Below, piece after piece: positions 15,699 through 24,979 of a stretch of 64,000 bases of DNA. A program made the position numbers and the translations under genes. Each line of letters opens with the position of its first letter. Positions within the stretch are counted from its first letter, which is position 1. The stretch is taken from positions 7,066,501 to 7,130,500 of the forward strand of contig NZ_CP096255.1 in the NCBI RefSeq assembly GCF_011516635.5, written 5' to 3'. The notes under the pieces are model-generated. The model searched no databases, was not told the origin of the DNA, and saw only the letters and a list, made by a program, of their open reading frames with translations. This DNA is from Bradyrhizobium barranii subsp. apii (GTDB lineage Bacteria; Pseudomonadota; Alphaproteobacteria; Rhizobiales; Xanthobacteraceae).

Positions 15699-17207
15699 TT
15701 GTCAAAGCTCACTCTGCCGGTCCGGCTCGCTCTTCTGGTCACGGGAACGATGTTGCCGCTGATCGTCTTTGCGGTGGGTATTGCCTATTCCAACTACCGC
15801 CAGGACCGCAGCGACGCGACACGACGCGTGCTGGAGACGGTGCGAAGCATGCGCCTCGTGCTCGATTCCGAAGTGCAGCGGATGACCGGCGGCTTGCAGG
15901 CGCTGGCGCTCAGCAACGCCCTGCAAAGCGGCGACTTCGACGACTTCCGCCGGCTGGCAACCGGGTTCATCAGCCAATATGGCGAGGACAGCGTCCTGCT
16001 GGTGGCGGACGGGAGCGGGCACCAGCTGTTCTCGACCGTCACGAGTGAAACGACAAACCTGCCACCCCGCAACAATCGCGAGATCGTCGAGCGGGTATTT
16101 GCGAGCAAGTCACCGCAATATTCCGACCTGTTCACCGGCTCGACCAAGAACCGGCCGATCGTGACCGTCGAGGTTCCCGTGCTGCGCAACGATGAGGTCG
16201 TCTACGCGCTCTCCTTCAGTCCGCCGATCGCGACCTTCCAGAAACTGGTCGAGCAGCAGCGGCCGAACGATCAATGGACGGTGTCGCTGCTGGACACCAA
16301 GGGTCGCGTGTTCGCGCGCGCGCCAAATCCGGCCGAGACGTTCGGCAAGCAGGCCTCCGGCGCACTGAACGATGCGATGGCCCGGACGCCGGAGGCGACC
16401 CTCGCCACCGTTTCGCTCGATGGCGTCGCGCTGTCCTCCGCCGATACGCGGTCGCGGCTGACCGGCTGGACGGTCGTGGCCGGTGTCGCCGAGAGATCGC
16501 TGATCGCCCCGCTCTGGCGCGACATCGCGATCACCAGCCTGATCGGCGGCATCCTGCTGCTGACCGGCCTGACCTTCGCGGTGCGGATGGCGACCACGAT
16601 CGCGCGCGGCGAGATGCTGCACAATCTGCTGATCGAGGAGCTCAACCATCGGGTCAAGAACACGCTGGCCTTGATGCAGGCGATCGCGGTGCAGACCTTC
16701 CGAAGTTCAAGCCGGGACGAGCGGACCAAGTTCGAGGGACGGCTCGGTGCGCTCGCCGAGGCGCATAATCTCCTGAGCCAGGGGAAATGGGCGGGCTCGG
16801 AGCTGAGGGACGTGATCGCGCGCGTGCTCCAACCGTTCCTGCTGAGCAATCCCGATCGCATCCGCATGGCCGGCCCCACCGTGCCGCTGTCGCCGCGGCT
16901 CGCCGTGGTGCTGTCGATGATCGTGCACGAGATCGCCACCAACGCCGCGAAATACGGCGCGCTGTCGAACGAGACCGGCCGGGTCACGCTGGACTGGGAG
17001 GTCATCGCCGACACGCCGAAGCCGCGGCTGCGGCTGATCTGGAGCGAGATCGGCGGACCGCCGGTGACGGAGCCGGTGCAGCGCGGTTTCGGGTCGCGCC
17101 TGATCGAGCGCAGCGCGCGCGACCAGCTCGGCGGCGAGGCGACCGTCGACTTCCTGCCGCGCGGCGTCGTCTGCACGGTGACGTGCGTGCTGGACGAGGC
17201 GCGGTGA
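15699..17207 (+). CDS. HWE/HisKA_2-family sensor histidine kinase
   Basis: A 502-residue membrane sensor. TM1 is about residues 9-30 and TM2 about 279-297; between them lies a periplasmic domain of about 245 residues, likely a double-Cache (dCache) sensor. After TM2 the phosphorylation box reads EELNHRVKNTLALMQAIA, with H317 as the phosphate acceptor. The ATPase part has HEIATNAAKYGALS and ends FGSRLIERSARDQLGG, typical of the HWE family. The start is TTG at 15699 (MSKLTLPVRL); no ATG precedes TM1. No response regulator is adjacent, so it is an orphan. HWE kinases often feed general stress or light signalling in this group. Confidence 0.87.
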   Translation: MSKLTLPVRLALLVTGTMLPLIVFAVGIAYSNYRQDRSDATRRVLETVRSMRLVLDSEVQRMTGGLQALALSNALQSGDFDDFRRLATGFISQYGEDSVLLVADGSGHQLFSTVTSETTNLPPRNNREIVERVFASKSPQYSDLFTGSTKNRPIVTVEVPVLRNDEVVYALSFSPPIATFQKLVEQQRPNDQWTVSLLDTKGRVFARAPNPAETFGKQASGALNDAMARTPEATLATVSLDGVALSSADTRSRLTGWTVVAGVAERSLIAPLWRDIAITSLIGGILLLTGLTFAVRMATTIARGEMLHNLLIEELNHRVKNTLALMQAIAVQTFRSSSRDERTKFEGRLGALAEAHNLLSQGKWAGSELRDVIARVLQPFLLSNPDRIRMAGPTVPLSPRLAVVLSMIVHEIATNAAKYGALSNETGRVTLDWEVIADTPKPRLRLIWSEIGGPPVTEPVQRGFGSRLIERSARDQLGGEATVDFLPRGVVCTVTCVLDEAR

Positions 17208-17229
17208 ACGGATTGAAGGAATATCGGCG

Positions 17230-18363
17230 ATGAAGATCACCAAAGTGCGCACGCACATCCTCGAAGCAAAGCTCTCGCAGCCGTTCGCCTATTCGCGCGC
17301 CTGGTACGACACGCGCACCGCGATGCTGGTCGAGATCGAGACGGATGACGGCCTGACCGGCTGGGGCGAATGCTACGGGCCGGCGCGGATGACGGCGGCG
17401 GTGGTGCAGAGCATCGCGCCGTGGCTGATCGGCGAGGATCCGCTGCGCACCGACGTGCTGTGGCAGATGGTCTACGCACGCTTGCGCGATCACGGCCAGA
17501 AGGGTGTCGTGATCCAGGGCCTGAGCGGCATCGACATCGCGTTGTGGGACATCAAGGGCAAGCATTTCGGCGTGCCAGCGCATCAGCTTCTCGGCGGCGC
17601 CGCGCGCAAGGAGATAGCGGCCTATGCGACCGGGCTCTACCGGCGCAAATCAGGCGATCCGCTCAAATACCTGCCGGAGGAAGCGGCCGGCTGCGCCGCG
17701 GAAGGTTTCCGCGCCGTGAAGCTGAAGGTCGGCTTCGGCATCGCCGAGGATGCCGCGGTCACCCGCGCGGTGCGCGAGGCGATCGGCCCGGATGTCGCGC
17801 TGATGGTCGATGCGAACCACGCCTATGACGCAGTGGCGGCGATCCGGCTCGGCCGCATGATCGAGCGCTACGACATCGGCTGGTTCGAGGAGCCGGTGCC
17901 GCCGGAGGATGTCGCGGGATATCGCGCGGTGCGATCCGCGCTGACGATTCCCATCGCCGGCGGCGAATGCGAATTCACCCGTTTCGGTTTTCGCGACCTG
18001 TTCGCATCGCATGCGCTGGACATCGCCCAGCCCGACACCTGCGCCGCGGGTGGCCTCTCCGAATGCAAGAAGATCGCCGACATGAGCGAGGCGTTCGGCA
18101 TCCGCTACAATCCGCATGTCTGGGGCACCGGGATCGCGATCGCGGCCTCGCTGCAGCTCCTCGCCGTGCTGCCGTCACACACGCCGACCTCGCTTGCGCC
18201 GATCGAACCGATGCTCGAATTCGACCGCACCGAGCATCCGATCCGGCAGGCGATTTTGAAGGAGCCGATCGAGCACAAGAAGGGTTTCGTGCGGGTGCCT
18301 GACAGACCGGGGCTAGGTATCGATATCGACCGCGAGGCGCTCGCGCGCTTCGCGGTTCAATAG
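17230..18363 (+). CDS. Enolase-superfamily enzyme (mandelate racemase / muconate lactonizing type)
   Basis: A 377-residue protein. The metal ligands are D194 (MVDAN), E220 (WFEEP) and E246 (GGECE). The base pair of this subgroup is K164-L-K166 on one face and H296 (NPHVWGTG) paired with D269 on the other, as in mandelate racemase-type acid-sugar dehydratases. It could be a dehydratase for an acid sugar or a racemase; the sequence does not settle the substrate. It lies 22 bp after the HWE kinase with AGGA before the ATG, so the two may be cotranscribed. Confidence 0.83.
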   Translation: MKITKVRTHILEAKLSQPFAYSRAWYDTRTAMLVEIETDDGLTGWGECYGPARMTAAVVQSIAPWLIGEDPLRTDVLWQMVYARLRDHGQKGVVIQGLSGIDIALWDIKGKHFGVPAHQLLGGAARKEIAAYATGLYRRKSGDPLKYLPEEAAGCAAEGFRAVKLKVGFGIAEDAAVTRAVREAIGPDVALMVDANHAYDAVAAIRLGRMIERYDIGWFEEPVPPEDVAGYRAVRSALTIPIAGGECEFTRFGFRDLFASHALDIAQPDTCAAGGLSECKKIADMSEAFGIRYNPHVWGTGIAIAASLQLLAVLPSHTPTSLAPIEPMLEFDRTEHPIRQAILKEPIEHKKGFVRVPDRPGLGIDIDREALARFAVQ

Positions 18364-18381
18364 AAAAAGCGGTCGACGCCG

Positions 18382-18747
18382 TTAATTCGGCGGCACGTCG
18401 ATCGGAACGAGAAACGCGAAGCCATATTTGGCGTCCTCGCCGCGCGCCTCATCGAGGCCGCGTCCAAGTTCCACCGCGGCAATCTCGGCGGGAAGCGCGA
18501 GCCTGACCTGTCGGACATGATCCGGGCGCAGGAGAGGACGCCCACCTGAACGCATGCTCTCCAATTCCTGGACGAACCAGGCTTCCTGCACGCGCGCCCG
18601 GGCGGATCGCAGTGAGCTGGCCGAGAACGCCAGAACCGGTCTCTGGTTGATCTCCAGCACGAAGCAGCGCTGTCGCGCCGCCTGTGCGGCGCGATTGCTC
18701 TTGCGTGCCGTCGACCTGCCTTCAGCTCGGCCACTCGCGCGTGTCAT
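18382..18747 (-). CDS. Hypothetical protein downstream of the TonB receptor
   Basis: 121 residues from the ATG at 18747, 10 bp after the receptor stop, so probably the same operon. The N-terminus is basic (MTRASGRAEGRS, then many Arg/Lys). The rest is mixed, with FVLEINQRPVLAF as a likely beta strand and FAFLVPIDVPPN at the end. No signal peptide or membrane segment is seen and no family is recognised. A longer frame from 18792 would overlap the receptor gene. Confidence 0.6.
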   Translation of the reverse strand: MTRASGRAEGRSTARKSNRAAQAARQRCFVLEINQRPVLAFSASSLRSARARVQEAWFVQELESMRSGGRPLLRPDHVRQVRLALPAEIAAVELGRGLDEARGEDAKYGFAFLVPIDVPPN

Positions 18748-18757
18748 CTCAACACCA

Positions 18758-21067
18758 TCAGAAGTTCGCCGTGGCTGACAATCTGAACACACGTGGAGAC
18801 CCCGGCGTGATGTTGTTATTCCCGTCCGCGGTCGAATAGTACTTCCGGTCGAGGAGATTTTCGATGTTGAGCTGGGCCCGCCAGGTCTCGTTGAGCCTGA
18901 AGAACACGGCGGCGTCCACCCGCGTGAACTCCGGAATCAGCACGGTGTCGTCGGACGATGCGAAGAAGTTCGAGTAGTGGATCACACCGAGGCCCGCGGC
19001 CCACTGCTCCGTGAACTGATACCTGTTCCAGAGAGAAAAGGTATTGTACGGCACAAGTCCCACGCGGTTGCCGGCGACAATGGTCGCGGAGTTGTTGCTG
19101 GTGATCCGCGCATCCGTGTAAGCGTAGCCGCCCGTGATTTGCCAGGCGTCCGTCACGTAGCCTGTCAGAGACGCTTCGAGGCCGCGGGTCTTGGTGGCTC
19201 CGCTCAGGATGAAGAATCCCGCATTGTTGGGATCGGCAAAGCGCTGATTGGTCCGGTCCAGTTCGTAGATCGCCGTAGCGAACTGCAGGCTCGGGAAGAT
19301 GTCGTATTTGAGCCCGACTTCCTTGTTCACGAACTTCTCGGGCGCTGCGATGGCCAGGCCCGGTGTCAGAGCGCTGAACTGGTCGCCGGCGCTCGGCAGA
19401 TACGAGATGCTGTAGCTGCCGTAGATCGACAGGTTTTCGAGCGGCTTGAACAGGACACCGGCGCGTGGCGACACCAGATCATCAACCCGGTTGAGCTCGA
19501 CGAATGTGCGACGGTCTCGCGACGTCAGGTCGAAGTGATCGAACCGCAAGCCGCCGATCAGCTCCAGATAGCGCGTGATCTCGACCTGGTCCTGAACGTA
19601 GACGGCGCCGAGATTGAGCTTGTAGGTGTTGTTGGCGTCGGTGCCCCCGTTATTGGCGAAAGTGACCGGAACGTACGACGTCGGATTCCTCGGATCGATC
19701 GTGATGGTCGATGATACGCCATTGAAGAGCCCGCTCTGCCGGTAGTTCAGGCCGTTCTGACGGCCCACCTCGGCACCGAAGACGACGGTGTGACGAATTG
19801 GGCCCGTCCCGAATTTGTAGGTGAGATCGGTCTGGTTGAAGTAATTCGTCCGGTCGGTCTCGTTATTGTATGCTTGCAGATTGCTCGAGGTTCCGGCGGC
19901 ATTGACGGCACCGGAATTGGCTCCTCCGCCCGGATAGATGTTCTGGTAGAACTTGTCGTAGTTGGCGATCTGCGACGAATTCTTGATCGTCCACCCGTTC
20001 TCGAAATCGTGCTCGACGACAGCGGTTCCGATATCCACATCGGCGAGCGCATAGTTGAGGTTGGGATTGCCGAAGAACGCAGACGGCGACGTATCGTGGG
20101 GATAGCGCGGGAAAGCGTTTCCGGGGCGGATCTGCGAAGGGATGCCGCGATCCACGGTACGCCGGTCGTGCAGATGCTCGTAGCTCAGCTTGACCGTCGT
20201 GGTGTCGTTCGGCGCAAAGGTCGCGGTAGGATTGATCGCCCAGCGTTCGAGGTTGACGAAATCGCGATAGCTCTGCGTGTTTTCGTACATCGCGTTGAGG
20301 CGGAAGGCCCAGTTCTCGTTGATCGCCTGGCCGACGTCGGTGGTCACGCGGGCGCCGGGATAGGAATTGCCGCCGACCGTCACCTCGCGAATGGTCGTAC
20401 CGTCGGCCTCCTTGAGTACGCGGTTGACGACGCCACCGCCGCGGCCGAAGATCATCGCGTTCGGCCCCTTCAGGACCTCGAGCCGCTGAATGTTGTAGAA
20501 GTCGCGAAAATACTGGACGTCGTCGCGGATGCCGTTGGTATAGAAGTCGGCGTTGCTGCGCTGGCCGCGGATGACGAGGTCGTCGCGATGCGATTCGCCC
20601 TGGTGATAGATCACGCCGGGCACATAGCGGGTCGCCTCGCCGATCGAGGTGAAGGCCTGGTCCCTGATGAAATCCTTCGTCAGCACCGTCACCGACTGCG
20701 GCACGTTGAGGAGAGCCGTATTGGTCTTCGTCGCGCTGGTCATGCTCCGCGTGACATAGCCCTTCTGGCCGGTACGCGCGTCCTGATTGTTGACGCTCGG
20801 CGGCTTCTTCTCGACCGGTGCGACGGTGGCCGTCCGGCGATTCGATCGCGCTGCGCGCGAGGTGGTCGCTGTCTGCGCCCGGCGGGCGCGCTGCTGCGGA
20901 GCGGAAACGACGACTGACGGCAAGGCTCCCGCCGCCTGCCCCTGCTGTGCGGAGGCCGGGCCCGCCTGCATCGTCAGCCCGCCACTGAATGACAGCGCCG
21001 CCGTTGTCGACAGCAGAAAACCACGCAACGCCTTACGGCCACCCCAACAACCCAATTCCATCTGCAA
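18758..21067 (-). CDS. TonB-dependent siderophore receptor (outer membrane)
   Basis: A 769-residue outer-membrane receptor that takes up ferric siderophores using TonB energy. An N-terminal signal leads to a linker rich in Ala/Arg, then the plug domain with LNVPQSVTVLTKDFIRDQ and GVIYHQGESHRDDLVIRGQR, and the 22-strand barrel ending VFRLSATANF, with the terminal aromatic residue. The plug wording SVTVLTKDFI is of the FhuA/FcuA-Fiu hydroxamate-catecholate class; the precise siderophore is unknown. It is divergent from an OmpR-type regulator, with tandem 11-bp repeats in its promoter at 21142-21174. Confidence 0.9.
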   Translation of the reverse strand: MQMELGCWGGRKALRGFLLSTTAALSFSGGLTMQAGPASAQQGQAAGALPSVVVSAPQQRARRAQTATTSRAARSNRRTATVAPVEKKPPSVNNQDARTGQKGYVTRSMTSATKTNTALLNVPQSVTVLTKDFIRDQAFTSIGEATRYVPGVIYHQGESHRDDLVIRGQRSNADFYTNGIRDDVQYFRDFYNIQRLEVLKGPNAMIFGRGGGVVNRVLKEADGTTIREVTVGGNSYPGARVTTDVGQAINENWAFRLNAMYENTQSYRDFVNLERWAINPTATFAPNDTTTVKLSYEHLHDRRTVDRGIPSQIRPGNAFPRYPHDTSPSAFFGNPNLNYALADVDIGTAVVEHDFENGWTIKNSSQIANYDKFYQNIYPGGGANSGAVNAAGTSSNLQAYNNETDRTNYFNQTDLTYKFGTGPIRHTVVFGAEVGRQNGLNYRQSGLFNGVSSTITIDPRNPTSYVPVTFANNGGTDANNTYKLNLGAVYVQDQVEITRYLELIGGLRFDHFDLTSRDRRTFVELNRVDDLVSPRAGVLFKPLENLSIYGSYSISYLPSAGDQFSALTPGLAIAAPEKFVNKEVGLKYDIFPSLQFATAIYELDRTNQRFADPNNAGFFILSGATKTRGLEASLTGYVTDAWQITGGYAYTDARITSNNSATIVAGNRVGLVPYNTFSLWNRYQFTEQWAAGLGVIHYSNFFASSDDTVLIPEFTRVDAAVFFRLNETWRAQLNIENLLDRKYYSTADGNNNITPGSPRVFRLSATANF

Positions 21068-21141
21068 CGCCCCAAAAGCTTCGCGTGCCGCTCTGAAAGA
21101 CGGCTTCGCGGTCCCAAACTGGGGCGCATCTGCAATGCGAA

Positions 21142-21174
21142 GAATTAGATGAGGATTAGATCGGATTTAGAATA
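21142..21174. promoter_or_regulatory. Three tandem 11-bp direct repeats; likely response-regulator binding site
   Basis: GAATTAGATGA, GGATTAGATCG and GATTTAGAATA follow each other without gaps, sharing a wTTAGAw core. An 11-bp period of a 7-bp core plus 4-bp spacer is the binding pattern of OmpR/PhoB-family regulators. It lies 75-107 bp upstream of the receptor start and about 145 bp upstream of the regulator gene, so it can serve both. Confidence 0.55.
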
Positions 21175-21220
21175 GGTCGAGCCTCTCTACGCTCACGCCC
21201 AAATTTGTAAGAGTTCTAAA
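21166..21220. promoter_or_regulatory. TTTAGAA / TTCTAAA inverted half-sites (Irr-box-like)
   Basis: TTTAGAA (21166-21172) and TTCTAAA (21214-21220) are the two halves of the iron control element bound by Irr, but are 41 bp apart instead of about 3. The left half coincides with the third 11-bp repeat. Iron control is expected for a siderophore receptor, but the spacing makes a true ICE doubtful. Confidence 0.25.
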
Positions 21221-21318
21221 TTGAGGCGCAGGCGGTTGACCATTTGGCCGCGGTGTCGAATGTGGCGCTTGGTGCTGCGACGCGCCACCACTCCAACACA
21301 GCGATTTTCCCTGAATCA

Positions 21319-21981
21319 ATGCGCCTCCTGCTGATCGAAGACGATCCGATGTTCAGCAAGGCGCTCGTCCGCGGATTGAAGCGAAACGGAATGACCGTGG
21401 ACTGGACCCGCGACGGACAGGACGGCTACGCCGCGCTGAAACGCGCCGAGCACGCGATCACGCTGCTCGATATCGGACTACCCGGCATGACCGGCTTCGA
21501 GATTCTCAAGGCCGCGCGCAGCAGAAAGGCTTCGCCCATCCTGGTGATCACGGCCCGCGACCGGGTCGAGGACATGGTCGCGGGACTCGATCTCGGCGCC
21601 GACGACTTCATCGTCAAGCCGTTCGAGTTGCGCGCCCTGCTCGCGCGCATCCGCGCGATCATGCGCAGGGTCAACGACCGCTCCAATTCGCTGATGAGCA
21701 GCAAGGAGATCACGCTCGATCCATCGACCCATGTGGCGACCTTCCGCGGCATCCAATCGACGCTTTCCGCGCGGGAGTTCTCGGTGATGTACGCCCTGAT
21801 GGAGCGTCCCGGAACCATTCTGTCGCGCGGCCAGATCGAGAGCCGGATCTACGGCTGGAGCGACGAGGTGCAGAGCAACGCCGTTGACGTCGTCATCCAC
21901 GGCTTGCGCAAGCGGTATGGCAAGGACGTCATCCGGAACATCCGCGGTGCCGGTTGGATGGTCACGAAGTCCGGATCATGA
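21319..21981 (+). CDS. OmpR-family response regulator
   Basis: 220 residues from the ATG at 21319 (MRLLLIEDDPMFSKALVRGL). The receiver has acidic residues D8-D9, phospho-acceptor D51 (LLDIGLPG) and the conserved lysine in DFIVKPF. The C-terminal winged helix has the pattern LSAREFSVMYALMERPGTILSR. It overlaps the kinase gene by ATGA (4 nt) and diverges from the TonB receptor, which it probably controls through the 11-bp repeats. Confidence 0.9.
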   Translation: MRLLLIEDDPMFSKALVRGLKRNGMTVDWTRDGQDGYAALKRAEHAITLLDIGLPGMTGFEILKAARSRKASPILVITARDRVEDMVAGLDLGADDFIVKPFELRALLARIRAIMRRVNDRSNSLMSSKEITLDPSTHVATFRGIQSTLSAREFSVMYALMERPGTILSRGQIESRIYGWSDEVQSNAVDVVIHGLRKRYGKDVIRNIRGAGWMVTKSGS

Positions 21982-23291
21982 GCTCTCTTCGCAAGACCAT
22001 CATCACGCGTGCGACGCTGTTGCTGGCCGCCATCGGCCTCTTGGCGACGGCAACATCGTTCGGCCTGGTCGCCTATGAGATGAACAAGTTCCTCGACGCG
22101 CAGTTGCAGGAGATCGCCGTCAATGTCGGTCCAGGCGACCGCAACGGTGCGGGTCCGCTGCTCGAAAGCGAAGACGAGGATCGGTTGGTCGTCCGCATCT
22201 GGGATCGCTCCGGCGCGCTGCTGCATCGGGCGGGTCCTCCGATCGATATTCCCTGGCAATCAGTGCCGGGATTGTCCGACGTGACCGCCGACGGGCAGGA
22301 TTGGCGCGTCTATCGCTGGAGTCACGCGCAGCACGATATCCAGATCGCGCAGGCGTGGAGCGCCAGGCACGAGATCGCGCTGCACGCGGCGACAGGCGCC
22401 GCGCTTCCGCTGCTGCTCGCCATTCCGCTGGTCTGGGCCGTTCTGGGTTGGTCGATCAGCCGCACGATGGGCGGTCTGCAACGGCTGTCGGCCGAAATCG
22501 GCCAGCGCAGCGTCGATGCGCAGGAGCCCCTGCGTCCGGTGGGCGTACCGGCGGAAGTGGCTCCGCTGATCGTTGCCATCGACAAGCTCGTCGATCGTCA
22601 CCGGTCGGCACTCGAAGCGCAGCGCCGCTTCGTGGCGGACGCAGCGCACGAACTGAGGACACCTCTGGCCGCGCTCCAGATTCAGGCGGAAAACCTGATC
22701 GCCGCGGATCTGTCCGGACAGACTCGCGAGCTTGCCGACGAACTTCGGGACGGCGTGCGGCGCGCATCGCATCTGGCGAGCCAGTTGCTCGAAATGGCCA
22801 GAACGGAAGGCGCCTCGATCCGGAAGCGCGACGACATCGATCTTGCCGCGCTCGCGACGTCGTTGCTAGCGGACTTCTATCCGCTGGCTGAGGCGCGCAA
22901 CGTCCAGCTCGCGATGACGGCGGAGACACCGTGCAGGTTCCTCGGCGATCGCGACGCGATCGGCAAGCTCATCGCCATCCTGCTGGACAACGCCATTCGC
23001 TATTCAGGCTCAGGCGGCTCCGTGGAACTCAGGGTCGTCAATGACGGCAAGATTTGCGCGCTGGAGATCGTCGATGACGGCCCAGGCATTCCCGAGGATG
23101 CAATGCCGTTCATCTACGACCGCTTCTTCAGGGCTGCGCCCCAGGGCGTCGAGGGGACCGGGCTTGGTCTTGCGATCGCCAAATCCACCGCCGACCGGCA
23201 CGGCTTCAGGCTGATGCATCAGAACCGGAGCGGCGCGACCGGCATCGTCGCGCATGTCCGGCTTGACCTGACTACCGTGCCGACCGCGTGA
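21978..23291 (+). CDS. Sensor histidine kinase partner of the OmpR-type regulator
   Basis: 437 residues from the ATG at 21978, which overlaps the regulator stop. TM1 is about residues 11-33 and TM2 about 140-160; the periplasmic part between them is about 105 residues. A HAMP-like linker precedes the H-box FVADAAHELRTPLAALQ with H224. The ATPase part shows DNAIRYSGSGG, DDGPGIPEDA and GTGLGLAIAKS. It is a classical QseC/TctE-like sensor; an iron or envelope signal is inferred from the neighbouring receptor. Confidence 0.9.
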   Translation: MSSLRKTIITRATLLLAAIGLLATATSFGLVAYEMNKFLDAQLQEIAVNVGPGDRNGAGPLLESEDEDRLVVRIWDRSGALLHRAGPPIDIPWQSVPGLSDVTADGQDWRVYRWSHAQHDIQIAQAWSARHEIALHAATGAALPLLLAIPLVWAVLGWSISRTMGGLQRLSAEIGQRSVDAQEPLRPVGVPAEVAPLIVAIDKLVDRHRSALEAQRRFVADAAHELRTPLAALQIQAENLIAADLSGQTRELADELRDGVRRASHLASQLLEMARTEGASIRKRDDIDLAALATSLLADFYPLAEARNVQLAMTAETPCRFLGDRDAIGKLIAILLDNAIRYSGSGGSVELRVVNDGKICALEIVDDGPGIPEDAMPFIYDRFFRAAPQGVEGTGLGLAIAKSTADRHGFRLMHQNRSGATGIVAHVRLDLTTVPTA

Positions 23292-23292
23292 G

Positions 23293-24024
23293 CTAACCGA
23301 TCGTCTGCAGCGCCGGAAACGTCTCGAGCAGCCAGATGCTGACATTCGAGACCGTGCCGGTGAGGAAGCCGATGCCGGTGATCACCATCAGGACGCCCAT
23401 GGCGCGCTCGACATTGACGAGCTGGCCCTTCATCCGCGCGAACAGCTTCGAGAACTGCTCGATCATCAGGGCGGCGATCAGGAAGGGAATGCCGAGGCCG
23501 GCCGAATAGACTGCGAGCAGGCCCGCCCCCCTCGTCACCGTCGCCTCCGCCGCGGCGATCGAGAGGATCGCGGCAAGGATCGGGCCGATGCACGGCGTCC
23601 AGCCGAAGGCGAAGGCGAGGCCCATCACATAGGCGCCCCACAGGCCGACAGGCTTGGGCGCGGTCAGGCGCCCCTCGCGCATCAACAGGCCGATCCGCGT
23701 CAGTCCCAGGAAGTGCAGGCCCATGATGATGATGACGATGCCGGCAAGGATCGACAGCTCGGCCGACCATGCACGAATCAGCCCGCCGATCAGCGAAGCG
23801 CTGGCGCCGAGCGCCACGAACACCGTGGAGAAGCCGAGCACGAACAGGAGCGCCGACATCATGATGGCGCGCTTGGACGCCGAGGCCGGCTCCTTGTTCT
23901 CGACATGCTCGATCGTGGCGCCCGTGAGATAGATCAGATAGGGCGGAACCAGGGGCAGAACGCAGGGAGAGAGGAAGCTGACGAGGCCGGCAATCAGGGC
24001 CGCCGGGATCGAGACATTTTGCAT
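23293..24024 (-). CDS. ccdA: CcdA-type thiol electron transporter for cytochrome c biogenesis
   Basis: A 243-residue inner-membrane protein with about six helices. It carries electrons from thioredoxin to periplasmic thiols needed for haem attachment to apocytochrome c. The redox cysteines are C21 (SFLSPCVLPLVPPYL) and C145 (GWTPCIGPIL), each in the Pro-Cys context of the DsbD/CcdA family. It is convergent with the sensor kinase gene (stops 2 bp apart). It could support c-type maturation for FixO and FixP encoded in this window. Confidence 0.9.
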   Translation of the reverse strand: MQNVSIPAALIAGLVSFLSPCVLPLVPPYLIYLTGATIEHVENKEPASASKRAIMMSALLFVLGFSTVFVALGASASLIGGLIRAWSAELSILAGIVIIIMGLHFLGLTRIGLLMREGRLTAPKPVGLWGAYVMGLAFAFGWTPCIGPILAAILSIAAAEATVTRGAGLLAVYSAGLGIPFLIAALMIEQFSKLFARMKGQLVNVERAMGVLMVITGIGFLTGTVSNVSIWLLETFPALQTIG

Positions 24025-24230
24025 GATGCAGTCGGAGCCATCTCAGGCTCTTTGGCCGCGCACCGGGAATGCGCGCGGCGGGAGCCGAACCGGCTCTGGT
24101 GTAGCCGATGCCGGGGAATGCGCACAACAGAGGCGCACGAAACCAGGCTCCTCCCGATGCCGTCTGCGATCACAGATGCGGCATCGGGACGCGCACAAAC
24201 CTCGCCAAAAAGCGAGACTCGGCGGCGCTG

Positions 24231-24497
24231 CTACTTCACCACGCGGAGCAGCGGACGCCGGGGCTGGTCCTGCGTCTGCTTGGAGGGGGGCTGCGGTTCG
24301 CTTCCAGCGCTCCGCAACATTTCGTCGCACAGCGCCTTGAGATCGGCACTGTCAATTCCTTTGAGCTTCATCCGCACGTCGAGGATGACGATGGACAGCA
24401 GCTCGGCCGACTCGCGGTTGTTGCTCTCGTTGAGAACCTTGCGGCACTCCTCAAGCGTTTCCAGCACCGACTGCAACTGTTCGTCTGAATGCGACAC
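24231..24497 (-). CDS. Small acidic helical protein of unknown function
   Basis: 88 residues from a GTG at 24497 with GGAAAG upstream; an ATG at 24578 would add 27 residues. The sequence is largely helical with heptad-like leucines (LQSVLETLEECRKVL, then LLSIVILDVRMKLKGI) and ends in a Pro/Gln-rich tail with RRPLLRVVK. There is no signal peptide or membrane segment. No family is recognised. It stands alone between ccdA and the LysR gene. Confidence 0.6.
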   Translation of the reverse strand: MSHSDEQLQSVLETLEECRKVLNESNNRESAELLSIVILDVRMKLKGIDSADLKALCDEMLRSAGSEPQPPSKQTQDQPRRPLLRVVK

Positions 24498-24979
24498 CGG
24501 CGTTCTTTCCGTTAGTTCGGCCTGCGAGACGTGTTTGTGGAAATCCCCTCGGCCCCCATGGGATACCGAGAATAACACGAGGCGCCGACGCCTCCGAACA
24601 TGATTTCAGTATGATTTTGCCGGGAAACCGTGGCTCCCGCGAACATCGACCCGCTGCGCGGGACGCCATTATCGTCGTGGCCGGGAGTCGAACGCGCGGC
24701 ACTGGATGATCGACCCATTCCGCGCGGCGACAGCTCGCGCGCAAGGACTTCCGTGACGGAAAACGCCGACAATCCTGCAGCCATTTCAGGGCTCGCAACG
24801 GAACTCACGCCACACCCCTCATTCCAACGTTGGTCGGCCGATTCGATTCTCAGCCTTAGTAACACTCGGATACCGCCCACGAGGCAGTAACGATGGCGTT
24901 CAAAAGTCGCCGTTCCCCAACCCGCAGTGGTTGTGGTTTGCGCCCAATTCTGCCAGTTTAGCAACCCGAAGGGACTTGT
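24498..24979. other. 482-bp intergenic region
   Basis: I see no convincing gene. A small hairpin GAGGCG-CCGA-CGCCTC lies at 24579-24594. The right end must hold the promoter of the LysR/XRE pair. Open frames here have no ribosome site or family likeness. Confidence 0.4.

Noticed and set aside
21166..21220. A true Irr iron control element at the TonB receptor
   Set aside because: The half-sites are present but 41 bp apart; kept only as a low-confidence note.
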